A stretch of DNA of 21,989 bases from a virus (IMGVR_UViG_3300042351_001682:1-21989); one strand, 5' to 3'. Counted from the stretch's first letter, positions 14,924-21,989 are shown. Program-made: numbers and translations. Notes: generated by a model not told the origin, from the sequence alone.

Positions 14924-14956
14924 AACCGATTTCATAGCCGGTTGCTCTAACAAGAG
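14924..14956 (+). other. Two small hairpins in the 3' leader to the terminator
   Basis: AACCG (14924-14928) pairs with CGGTT (14939-14943). CTCT (14945-14948) pairs with AGAG (14953-14956) around an AACA loop. With the terminator stem downstream this makes a row of three hairpins in the only sizeable non-coding gap (14905-15054). It may be an RNA 3' end structure or a small RNA. The stems are short, so this is weak. Confidence 0.3.
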
Positions 14957-14973
14957 ATAAAAATATGGAAGCT

Positions 14974-15009
14974 GTGGCTCCGATCGAAAGATTGGAGCCA
15001 CTTTTATTT
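14974..15009 (+). terminator. Strong intrinsic terminator
   Basis: A 12-bp stem, GTGGCTCCGATC paired with GATTGGAGCCAC (one G-T pair), closes a GAAA tetraloop at 14986-14989. TTTTATTT follows. It is unusually GC-rich for this window and ends the transcription unit of the 14275 gene, before the third homing endonuclease. Confidence 0.9.
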
Positions 15010-15054
15010 GGAAATCTAGATAATATGTTGTATATTCAAGAGTGATGAGACTTT

Positions 15055-15906
15055 ATGACTAAAATTTATATATTAGAACAAGATGGAGTTCCGTTTTATG
15101 TTGGAAAGGCTAAAGACACAGTTAGAAGAAAACATAAACATTATATTACATATGGTACTGATATAATATTAACTATTATTGATGAAGTTGAGGATTGGAG
15201 ATACTGGGAAGAATTTTATATTTGGTTATTTAAAAGTTGGGGTTTTAAATTAGAAAATAAAAATAATGGTGGAGGTGGTCCATCAAGCTATACTGAAGAA
15301 CAAAAAGATAAAATGAGAAAACCACGTAAGGAAGGAACAGGAGATAAAATTAGCAAAACTTTAAAAGAAAGAAATCATTCAAAATATTATACTGAAGAAG
15401 TAAGGCAGAGAATGAGGGAAAATTTGAAAGGAAGTCATGGAGGTTCTTTTACAGAAGAACATACTAAAAATTTAACAAAAAGCCACAGAAAAAGATCTAA
15501 AAAAGTTTTAATGTATAATTTTCAAGGAGAACTTGTAAAAGAATGGGAAAATAAAGGAGAAGCTGTTGAATGGGTTAAAGAAAATAATAAAAGAGCAAGA
15601 AAACAAAATGTTAATTCTCAAATAAAAGATTGTTGTTTTGGAAAAATAAAAAGTTGTTGGGGGTATATTTGGAGATATGAAGGAGATAATACACCTTTAG
15701 TCCCTAAATTTAAAACAGTATATCAATTCGATATTAATTTTAAATTAATAAACGAATTTAAATCTTTATTCCAACTAAAGGAATGGATCTCTAGAAATTT
15801 ACCTAATAGAAATATATCAGGTATATCTAGCCTTATAAAAAAACATTCACAAAATAAAATATATAAAGTAGATAATAATTATTATTCAATAAATAAAGAA
15901 ATATGA
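15055..15906 (+). CDS. GIY-YIG-type homing endonuclease with NUMOD modules
   Basis: The divergent nuclease core reads KIYILEQDGVPFYVGKAKDTVRRKHKHY, with IYI for GIY and YVG for YIG at 15-17. A catalytic Glu region lies near YWEEFYIWLF. Residues about 78-150 are basic NUMOD3-like segments (SYTEEQKDKMRKPRK, YTEEVRQRMRENLKG, FTEEHTKNLTKSHRK). QlMYNFQGELVKEW-type and VYQFDINFKLINEF segments are two NUMOD1-like modules, with CWGYIWRYEG between them. It is placed between the terminator and the FAD enzyme gene, whose ATG it overlaps. It is a mobile gene, the third of its type in this window. Confidence 0.85.
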   Translation: MTKIYILEQDGVPFYVGKAKDTVRRKHKHYITYGTDIILTIIDEVEDWRYWEEFYIWLFKSWGFKLENKNNGGGGPSSYTEEQKDKMRKPRKEGTGDKISKTLKERNHSKYYTEEVRQRMRENLKGSHGGSFTEEHTKNLTKSHRKRSKKVLMYNFQGELVKEWENKGEAVEWVKENNKRARKQNVNSQIKDCCFGKIKSCWGYIWRYEGDNTPLVPKFKTVYQFDINFKLINEFKSLFQLKEWISRNLPNRNISGISSLIKKHSQNKIYKVDNNYYSINKEI

Positions 15907-17261
15907 GAAAAGATAAAATCATAATAATAGGTGGGGGAGTAGCAGGGGCTCATGCAGTAACAAAATTAGTAGACAATGGTTATCCTGGAGAACTTATCAC
16001 AGTAATTGATATGGGAAAAGATCCTTATAAACGTAAGCCTGAAGAAGTAATGTCAGGCTGGTTAGGTAGTGGAGGATTTTCAGATGGAAAGTTAACATAC
16101 CATACATCAATTGGGGGTCAATTATCAAAATATTGCGGTGAAGAAAAAGCAATGGAATTAATGGATCAAGCTATTGAAATGTGGAAACGTTTCCATCCAG
16201 ATCCTTCTAAGATTATGTACTCAAACCCCCAAGAAGAACCTGATTTTATTAAACCACACTTTGGTCTTAGATTATTCCCAGTATATCATATTGGTACAGA
16301 TTACTTACACGAAATAGGAAAAAGATGGTACGATTATTTAGTATCTAAAGGTGTTAAATTTATGTGGGAAACTAAAGTAGAAAATATTGATTTTCAAAGG
16401 AACGAATTAACTTATTCATATTATGACCATCAAGTAAAATATTACAATACTAAGTTTGGAGATAAAATTATATTTGCAGTAGGGAAGAGTGGTATTGATT
16501 TCGCCCAACAATTAGCTCAAGATTACAAACTCCCAGATGAACCCAAATCAGTACAAATAGGCTGTAGATACGAAGCACCACAAGAACACTTTCAAAAATT
16601 AATCGATGTTTCATATGACTTTAAGTTATATAGAAAATTTGATGATGAAGGTGTTTCGTTACGTTCATTTTGTACAAATAATAATGCAGCATTCGTTGCT
16701 GTAGAGGAAACATATGGAGATCATTCATATAATGGACATGCTAAAAAAGACGAAGCATATAGAAATAACATGACCAACTTTGGTATTTTAATGGAAATTA
16801 AAGGCATTGAAGATCCATTTACTTGGTCACGTGAGGTAGTAAATAAATTACAATCAAACAATACAGGTTTATATTACAGCCCGTCTCGTACTCCTTCAAC
16901 TACATCAGAAGGCAATGGTGTAAGTGCAACTCAAATTAGTTTAGATACTTTAACACACGTTGTTGAACCTGCAATGGAAGGTTACTTTAAATATGTTTGG
17001 GATTTTATCCAAGATATGAAAAAAGTATTTCCAACATTAGAAGATGATTGGGGTATTTATATTCCTGAGGTAAAATATTTATCACCTGAAGTAAAAGTAG
17101 ATTACTCTAGTTTATCTCTAATAGATTACCCAAATGTACACTTTATTGGAGATGCTTTATCAGCTCGTGGTATAACAGTAGCAGGTTCTCAAGGTGTTTA
17201 CGTAGCAGAACATATCCTTCAAAATACAGATTTCCCTGATTTTATAGAAAATTTTAATTAA
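15903..17261 (+). CDS. FAD-dependent dehydrogenase (COG2509-like)
   Basis: The N-terminal Rossmann motif IIIIGGGVAGAHAV (6-19) is followed by a WLGSGGFSDGKLTYHTSIGG segment. That segment is characteristic of the uncharacterised FAD-utilising dehydrogenases grouped as COG2509. The C-terminal FAD-binding strand FIGDALSARGITVAGSQGV lies near 418-436. The length (452 aa) is complete for the family. The cellular substrate of this family is not established. No targeting leader is present, so it probably acts in the infected cell as an auxiliary metabolic gene. Codon use is like its neighbours, giving no sign of very recent transfer. Confidence 0.82.
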   Translation: MRKDKIIIIGGGVAGAHAVTKLVDNGYPGELITVIDMGKDPYKRKPEEVMSGWLGSGGFSDGKLTYHTSIGGQLSKYCGEEKAMELMDQAIEMWKRFHPDPSKIMYSNPQEEPDFIKPHFGLRLFPVYHIGTDYLHEIGKRWYDYLVSKGVKFMWETKVENIDFQRNELTYSYYDHQVKYYNTKFGDKIIFAVGKSGIDFAQQLAQDYKLPDEPKSVQIGCRYEAPQEHFQKLIDVSYDFKLYRKFDDEGVSLRSFCTNNNAAFVAVEETYGDHSYNGHAKKDEAYRNNMTNFGILMEIKGIEDPFTWSREVVNKLQSNNTGLYYSPSRTPSTTSEGNGVSATQISLDTLTHVVEPAMEGYFKYVWDFIQDMKKVFPTLEDDWGIYIPEVKYLSPEVKVDYSSLSLIDYPNVHFIGDALSARGITVAGSQGVYVAEHILQNTDFPDFIENFN

Positions 17262-17266
17262 AATAT

Positions 17267-17542
17267 ATGTCTAAAAAAGAAAAATACTTCGAAACCAAAA
17301 CCATGAAGATAGGAGGAGCACTTCATCATTTCTTTAGAACAGATGAGTCTCAAAATTGGAAATACCATAATTTTTCAGGTCCTGCTATTGAACCTATAGA
17401 AAAAGAAAGTACATTTAAAAAATCATATTACTTATATGGTATTCAATATACATCTGAACAATTCAAAGAATCAGTTAATGATAGAGAAGGACTTCCATTC
17501 CATAAAACTGCGGCATTTAAACAAGGAGCTAATAGGACTTAG
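17267..17542 (+). CDS. Unknown 91-aa protein
   Basis: The ATG comes five bases after the dehydrogenase stop. The motif WKYHNFSGPAIEP followed by SYYLYGIQYTSEQFKE resembles the short HxxxGPAxx...YYLxGxxY repeat found in many phage proteins of unknown function. The protein holds one such unit. It ends in a basic tail (AAFKQGANRT). The function is unknown. Confidence 0.75.
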   Translation: MSKKEKYFETKTMKIGGALHHFFRTDESQNWKYHNFSGPAIEPIEKESTFKKSYYLYGIQYTSEQFKESVNDREGLPFHKTAAFKQGANRT

Positions 17543-17549
17543 TTGGATG

Positions 17550-17557
17550 TATAAATA
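17550..17557 (+). promoter_or_regulatory. T4-type late promoter-like TATAAATA
   Basis: This is a perfect match to the T4 late promoter octamer, in the gap between two genes and about 28 bases before the kinase ATG. In such an AT-rich genome chance matches are expected, so confidence is modest. Confidence 0.4.
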
Positions 17558-17585
17558 AAATTTATTATCTTATAAAAAAATAATC

Positions 17586-18128
17586 ATGAAAAAAGGATAT
17601 AAGTTAGGATTTTGCGGTTCAGTCAGTGTAGGAAAAACCACTTTAGTAAATGAATTAGCTAAATTAGAGCAATTTAAAGAATATTACATAGCAACTGAAC
17701 GTTCTAAATATTTAAGAGATTTAGGCATTCCATTAAACACAGACTCTACTTTATTAGGTCAAACTATATTCTTATCAGAACGTTGTTCTGAATTATTAAG
17801 GGATAATGTACTAACAGATAGAAGTATAATTGATGTAATGGCATTTACATCTTTATCTAAATCAATGTCAAGAACAGAAATATTATCATTTTGTGATTAT
17901 GCATCAAATTTTATATCTTTATACGATCATATATTTTATGTATCTCCTGAAGGTGTAAAATTAGAAGACAATGGAGTAAGGGCGGTTGACGCAGAATATA
18001 GAGATCAAATAGATGAAGAAATTAAATATTTATTAGGAATTTACAAATCTAAAATTAAAAACTTTCACGTAATATCAGGTATTGTTGAAGAACGTATGGA
18101 GCAGGTTAAACAAGCACTTTCTTTATAA
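17586..18128 (+). CDS. P-loop AAA/NadR-like kinase
   Basis: Walker A is GSVSVGKTT at 11-19 within LGFCGSVSVGKTTLV. The following TERSKYLRDLG and LSERCSELLRDNVLTDRSIIDVMAF segments match the AAA_28 / NadR ribosylnicotinamide-kinase-like nucleoside kinase group, in which DRS is the Walker-B-like lid region. The length of 180 residues is typical. It probably phosphorylates a nucleoside, nucleotide or nicotinamide riboside; the substrate is not decidable from sequence. A late-promoter-like octamer lies upstream. Confidence 0.75.
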   Translation: MKKGYKLGFCGSVSVGKTTLVNELAKLEQFKEYYIATERSKYLRDLGIPLNTDSTLLGQTIFLSERCSELLRDNVLTDRSIIDVMAFTSLSKSMSRTEILSFCDYASNFISLYDHIFYVSPEGVKLEDNGVRAVDAEYRDQIDEEIKYLLGIYKSKIKNFHVISGIVEERMEQVKQALSL

Positions 18129-18142
18129 TATTTATCATAAAA
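18124..18142 (+). promoter_or_regulatory. Shared 19-nt intergenic element (copy 2)
   Basis: TATAATATTTATCATAAAA differs in one base from the element at 1776-1794. It overlaps the kinase stop codon and ends eight bases before the next ATG. Looser relatives lie before the genes at 5157 and 8679. Confidence 0.35.
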
Positions 18143-18149
18143 ACATATA

Positions 18150-19049
18150 ATGAAGAAATCTGATCTTAAAAAACATATCAAAGAAGAAATACTTTCGATC
18201 CTAAAAGAAGCATCAACAGCATTAGTAACTTCTAAAGGAGGAACAAAACCAGTATCTTTCTCATCCCCTTCAGAATTAAATGCTCTTAAAACAGATTCTA
18301 ACGTAACATCAATCACAACAACTGCAGGGCAAAAGATTAAAGAAACCGAATCTACAGAAACATATATGATTTCTAAAGCAGGTTCTAAAGGTATTCCATA
18401 TTATGTTTTAGAAAAACCAGATGGGTCTAAACAAATAGATATGATGTTTTCTTCCCCTGAAGAAGCTAAAAAATATGCTACTAAGAAAAATCTAAAATTA
18501 TCCTCTAAAAAAGGATATAATATGAATGAAGCCAAAGAAATAAATGGCATTCCGGGTACTGTAACAATTGGTGGAGGTAAAAGCGGGATTTTAATCCCAA
18601 CTAATCAAGGAGATTATATATATTATGTAACAGATGATGAATATAATGCTTTTATTAATGCCGGAGGTAATGCTCAAAAATTAATGGCAACTATTTTCCT
18701 TAAATCAGGTAAAGCAAAACCATACAAACCTAAATATAACCCAATGGCTAGTTTAGGTGGAGGGAAAGGATACCACATTGATGAAGATAAAATTGAATCT
18801 GATTTTTTTGAACGAGAACCAAAATCTAAAGATATTGAGAAAGGAGAAGGCATAATAGCTAAAACTAAAAATCTTTTAAATTTTCAAAAAGAATTAAAAA
18901 CATTATCTAAAGATATGCAAGATTTAGCTGCTGAATATAGAGAAGCTGAAGGATCTGATAAAGATGAAATTTTACGTTCATTAAAAGTTAAAACTGCCGC
19001 TAAAAAGGAATTAGAGAAAAAAATAGAACAACTTGAAAAATATGTATAG
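18150..19049 (+). CDS. Unknown coiled-coil protein with LKE|A leader and internal MNE|A site
   Basis: MKKSDLKKHIKEEILSILKE|A is the clearest long-form targeting leader in the window, cut predicted after residue 20. A Ser/Thr-rich segment (21-70) and a small domain (YYVLEKPDGSKQIDM, 80-110) are followed by NMNE|AKEING at 124-132. A second domain (about 132-185) and a C-terminal coiled coil of about 65 residues (LLNFQKELKTLSKDMQDL, KKELEKKIEQLEKYV) complete it. The architecture suggests a scaffold- or core-like or injected protein processed into two parts. It precedes the terminase block. Confidence 0.78.
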   Translation: MKKSDLKKHIKEEILSILKEASTALVTSKGGTKPVSFSSPSELNALKTDSNVTSITTTAGQKIKETESTETYMISKAGSKGIPYYVLEKPDGSKQIDMMFSSPEEAKKYATKKNLKLSSKKGYNMNEAKEINGIPGTVTIGGGKSGILIPTNQGDYIYYVTDDEYNAFINAGGNAQKLMATIFLKSGKAKPYKPKYNPMASLGGGKGYHIDEDKIESDFFEREPKSKDIEKGEGIIAKTKNLLNFQKELKTLSKDMQDLAAEYREAEGSDKDEILRSLKVKTAAKKELEKKIEQLEKYV

Positions 19050-19704
19050 TATAATATTAGGTGTATTAAAAAATGTTTTAGTATTTCTAAAAAAATTAGA
19101 TTTTAAATCTTTATTAATCATAGCACTAATCCTAATAATTTTATTTATTAAAGGATGTGGAGGTAATCACCCACCAACACCTACAAAAATTATTAAAATT
19201 GATGGAAAAAAATATAGTGTACTTAAACATACGATTGATACTACATACATTCCAAAAAATACAGTTATATATCGTAAAGGTAAAGACATTGTTATTGAAA
19301 AAGAAATTCCAATCTATATTCCTCTAAACATAGATACTTCAGCAATAATTAAAGACTATTATACAAGTAGATTATATAAAGATACACTTACATTAGACTC
19401 ATTATCATTTGTTGTTATTAATGATACTATAGCAAAAAATAGAATAGAATCGAGAAAATTTAGCTCTCATATAGTATATCCCGTTATTAAAGAAACTATA
19501 GTAGTAAAGGAATTACCAAAAAATCAATTCTTTTTAGGTGCAACTCTTGGATTTGATAAAACGAACATAATAAATTTTGCAGGTCCCTCATTTATATTTA
19601 AAAGTAAAAAAGATTATTTATACTCTTTTGGAATAGGTTATAGCAATGCTAAAACTGTTAGTATACAAGGAGGAATGCTTTTTAAAATTAAATTAAAAAA
19701 ATAA
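19042..19704 (+). CDS. Membrane-anchored protein with beta-rich C-terminus
   Basis: I prefer the ATG at 19042, overlapping the previous stop by 8 nt; a TTG at 19033 is the longer option. The hydrophobic stretch FKSLLIIALILIILFIKGC (about residues 22-40) ends in a Cys that resembles, but does not clearly form, a lipobox. The middle has repeated short beta segments (YSVLKHTIDTTYIPKNTVIY, DIVIEKEIPIYIPL). The last 55 residues alternate like outer-membrane beta hairpins (FFLGATLGFD, YLYSFGIGYSNA, SIQGGMLFKIKL). An envelope-spanning or periplasmic role is likely. A spanin-type function is possible but unsupported by a recognisable family. Confidence 0.72.
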   Translation: MYSIILGVLKNVLVFLKKLDFKSLLIIALILIILFIKGCGGNHPPTPTKIIKIDGKKYSVLKHTIDTTYIPKNTVIYRKGKDIVIEKEIPIYIPLNIDTSAIIKDYYTSRLYKDTLTLDSLSFVVINDTIAKNRIESRKFSSHIVYPVIKETIVVKELPKNQFFLGATLGFDKTNIINFAGPSFIFKSKKDYLYSFGIGYSNAKTVSIQGGMLFKIKLKK

Positions 19705-19707
19705 GTT

Positions 19708-21288
19708 TTGGAACATCAAATAAAAGATATAATGAGGCAGGAGTACATAAAATGTCTCCAAGATCCTGCCCATTTTATGAAAAAATATTGTCACATTAGT
19801 CATCCTCAAAGAGGAAGAATTATGTTTCACTTATATCCGTTTCAAGAAAAGGTATTAGGCCTATTCCAAAAAAATCCATACTCTATAATACTTAAATCTC
19901 GTCAGCTAGGTATATCTACATTAGCTGGTGGGTATGCTTTATGGTTAATGTTATTTCATAAAGATAAGAATATTTTATGTATTGCAACTAAACAGGATAC
20001 AGCTAAAAATATGGTTACTAAGGTAAAATTTATGTATGATAATTTACCTTCATGGTTAAAAGAAAAAGATAAACCCTTAGAAGACAATAAACTAACTCTC
20101 AAACTAAATAACGGCTCTCAAATTAAAGCAACATCTGCCTCAAGTGATGCAGGTAGATCAGAAGCTGTGTCCTTACTATTAGTAGATGAGGCCGCTTTTA
20201 TTGAAAATATTGGAGAGATTTGGGCCTCAGCTCAACAAACATTAGCAACAGGAGGAGGAGCAATTGTTCTTAGCACTCCATACGGAACAGGAAATTGGTT
20301 CCATCAAACATGGGTCAAAGCAGAAGCATCTGAAAATGACTTCTTACCTATCAGACTTCCATGGTATGTTCATCCTGAAAGAGACCAGGCATGGAGAGAT
20401 AAACAAAATGACTTATTAGGAGATCCAAGATTAGCAGCTCAAGAGTGTGACACAGACTTCTCTAATTCAGGAGATACTGTATTTCATCCTGAATATATAA
20501 AATACTATGAAGAAACTTATATTAAGGAACCGTTGGAGAGGCGAGGAGTTGATCGTAACTTATGGGTATGGGAATCTCCAGACTATACTCGTCAATATTT
20601 AGTAGTAGCGGATGTAGCTAGGGGTGATGGGAAGGATTTCTCAGCATTCCATGTTATTGATGTTGAGTCAAATACGCAAGTTGCTGAATATAAAGGGCAA
20701 ATTGGGACTAGAGAATTTGGATACCTATTAGTAGGAGTAGCTACTGAATATAATAATGCTTTATTAGTAGTTGAAAATGCGAATATAGGATGGAGTACAC
20801 TACAAACCATTCAAGAACGAAACTATGCTAATTTATATTATTCTCCAAAAAATGGAGAAATTACAGCTGATTCATATTTCGATCAGTTTATGGATTCAAG
20901 TAAAACAGTAGCAGGGTTTACGATGTCTTTAAGAACAAGACCTATGGTAATAGGTAAATTTCAAGAATATGTTGGTGACAGATCAGTAGTTATTCAATCT
21001 AAAAGATTATTAGAAGAAATGAAAGTGTTTATTTGGAAAAATGGTAGAGCTGAAGCTCAACAAGGGTATAATGATGATTTAATTATGCCATTTTCTATTG
21101 CTATGTATTTAAGAGACACAGCATTTAAATTTAAACAACAAGGTATAGATTTAACTAGAACCGCATTAAACAATTTTTCAACAGGAAAAAATCAATATCA
21201 AGGAGCTTATTTTTCAAAAGGAGTAGATAATCCATACTCTATGAATATAAAAGGTCATAATGAAGATTTAACATGGTTAACAAAATAA
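19708..21288 (+). CDS. Large terminase subunit, T4 gp17-like
   Basis: This is the packaging motor ATPase and headful nuclease that pumps DNA through the portal. Numbered from the TTG start, the Walker A-type KSRQLGIST lies at 63-71, Walker B LLLVDEAAF with D160/E161, and the coupling motif IVLSTPYG follows. The RNase-H-fold nuclease has DVARGDGKDF (D302), VVENANIG (E356) and NDDLIM (D456/D457), giving the expected acidic triad. Gene order, directly before the portal, supports the call. The TTG at 19708 is only three bases after the previous stop. The ATG at 19732 (MRQEYIKCLQDPAHF, 518 aa) has an A-rich leader like its neighbours and is a credible alternative start. Confidence 0.96.
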   Translation: MEHQIKDIMRQEYIKCLQDPAHFMKKYCHISHPQRGRIMFHLYPFQEKVLGLFQKNPYSIILKSRQLGISTLAGGYALWLMLFHKDKNILCIATKQDTAKNMVTKVKFMYDNLPSWLKEKDKPLEDNKLTLKLNNGSQIKATSASSDAGRSEAVSLLLVDEAAFIENIGEIWASAQQTLATGGGAIVLSTPYGTGNWFHQTWVKAEASENDFLPIRLPWYVHPERDQAWRDKQNDLLGDPRLAAQECDTDFSNSGDTVFHPEYIKYYEETYIKEPLERRGVDRNLWVWESPDYTRQYLVVADVARGDGKDFSAFHVIDVESNTQVAEYKGQIGTREFGYLLVGVATEYNNALLVVENANIGWSTLQTIQERNYANLYYSPKNGEITADSYFDQFMDSSKTVAGFTMSLRTRPMVIGKFQEYVGDRSVVIQSKRLLEEMKVFIWKNGRAEAQQGYNDDLIMPFSIAMYLRDTAFKFKQQGIDLTRTALNNFSTGKNQYQGAYFSKGVDNPYSMNIKGHNEDLTWLTK

Positions 21289-21297
21289 AAATAAAAA

Positions 21298-21989
21298 ATG
21301 GCAGATAAAAGTATATTTACAAGACTAAAAAGATTATTCTCTACAGATGTAATCATCAGAAATCAAGGAGGAAATAATGTTCGTGTAATAGATGTTAACC
21401 ACATCCAAACAACTGGAGAAATTGAAACTAATTCACTTCAAGATAGATTTAATAGAATATATAGTAGTACAAATCCTTCATCATTATATGGAGCCCAATT
21501 TAATCTTAATTATCAATATTTAAGAACTCAAATGTATTCTGAATATGATGTTATGGATACAGATGCTATTATAGCTTCCGCTCTAGATATTATTGCAGAT
21601 GAAAGTACATTAAAAAACGAACAGGGAGAAGTATTACAAATTGTAAGTAGTGATGAAGATGTTCAAAAAATATTATATAACTTATTTTATGATGTATTAA
21701 ATATAGAATTTAATATGTGGTCATGGGTAAGACAAATGTGTAAATATGGTGACTTTTTCTTAAAATTAGAGATAGCTGATAAATTTGGAGTATATAATAT
21801 TATCCCATATACTGCATATCATATTGAAAGACAAGAAGGATACGATAAAGCAAATCCGGCTTCTATAAGATATGCATTTTCACCTGATGGTTTTGCTGGA
21901 GGTAGTTATGGTTACTATAACTTACCAAATCAACCTACTAATTCAAATCGAATTTATTTTGATAACTATGAGATGGCTCATTTTAGGTT
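21298..21989 (+). CDS. Portal protein, T4 gp20-like, N-terminal 230 residues (runs off window)
   Basis: The frame from ATG at 21298 (leader AATAAAAA) stays open to the window end with no stop. It encodes MADKSIFTRLKRLFSTD, then the portal signatures YSEYDVMDTDAIIASALDI, IADEST, YGDFFLKLEI and GVYNIIPYTAYHIERQEG. The visible part ends at NYEMAHFR, the equivalent of the IAHFR segment of gp20. The portal forms the dodecameric ring at the capsid vertex through which terminase packages DNA. The position right after terminase, without gp18/gp19-like genes between, differs from T4. Confidence 0.93.
   Translation, partial: MADKSIFTRLKRLFSTDVIIRNQGGNNVRVIDVNHIQTTGEIETNSLQDRFNRIYSSTNPSSLYGAQFNLNYQYLRTQMYSEYDVMDTDAIIASALDIIADESTLKNEQGEVLQIVSSDEDVQKILYNLFYDVLNIEFNMWSWVRQMCKYGDFFLKLEIADKFGVYNIIPYTAYHIERQEGYDKANPASIRYAFSPDGFAGGSYGYYNLPNQPTNSNRIYFDNYEMAHFR

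Noticed and set aside
14920-15009. tRNA gene in the gap before the third GIY-YIG gene
   Set aside because: No T-loop consensus, anticodon arm or 7-bp acceptor stem can be drawn. The hairpins end in a terminator.
14965-15045. 26-codon open frame in the non-coding gap
   Set aside because: It runs through the terminator stem, has no supporting leader and no recognisable product.
18150-19704. Small terminase subunit (gp16-like) next to gp17
   Set aside because: Neither gene shows a gp16-like helix-turn-helix/oligomerisation layout. One is leader-bearing with a coiled coil, the other is membrane-anchored.

Overview
This is a strongly AT-rich, gene-dense stretch in which every supported gene lies on the + strand, mostly with stop/start overlaps (TAATG, ATGA) or gaps of a few bases. 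The right end fixes the identity. A T4 gp17-like large terminase is followed directly by a T4 gp20-like portal protein cut by the window edge, so this is the head/packaging region of a T4-like tailed (myo)virus. Starts almost never carry a Shine-Dalgarno sequence; they are preceded by A-rich leaders such as AAAACAAATG. One small gene resembles the Hc1 histone-like family common in Bacteroidota, and there are lipobox and membrane-anchored proteins. Together these suggest a phage of a Bacteroidota (probably flavobacterial or marine) host; this is an inference.

Layout. 1-310: 3' end of a 20-residue leucine-rich-repeat (LRR) protein. 321-5114: small unknowns, a nucleotidyltransferase/HExxH fusion, a GIY-YIG homing endonuclease, a HAD nucleotidase-like protein, a lipoprotein, a zinc-ribbon protein and a membrane GAF-like protein. 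5157-9602: acidic and modular virion-like proteins, including an Hc1-like protein, an internally duplicated protein with an EF-hand/dockerin-type loop, a possible PD-(D/E)XK protein and a basic Cys-containing C-terminal module. 9635-12513: a second GIY-YIG gene, then two LRR paralogues flanking a WCT-motif protein. 12525-14904: a ParB-like fusion, small unknowns, a Cys-rich protein, a cupin and a two-helix membrane protein, closed by a strong intrinsic terminator at 14974-15009. 15055-18128: a third GIY-YIG gene, an FAD-dependent dehydrogenase, a small unknown and a P-loop kinase. 18150-21989: a coiled-coil protein, a membrane-anchored protein, terminase and portal.

The unifying observation is that many otherwise unrelated proteins begin with one of a few short helical peptides. 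One class is M-I-K-L-x-D-[IL]-[LF]-x-E; the other is [ST]-x-L-[RK]-x-x-[IV]-[KR]-x-E-[IV]-x-x-[IL]-x-E. They end in [LIV]-x-E followed by A/S/N/T/E. That is the form of T4 capsid-targeting sequences cleaved by the gp21 prohead protease at [LI]-x-E|[AGS]. Several proteins repeat the motif internally (LNE|A), between modules. I read most of the window as a cassette of cargo proteins loaded into the prohead, trimmed there, and probably injected with the DNA, interrupted by three homing endonuclease genes. No tRNA, CRISPR array, integrase, transposon or prohead protease is visible.
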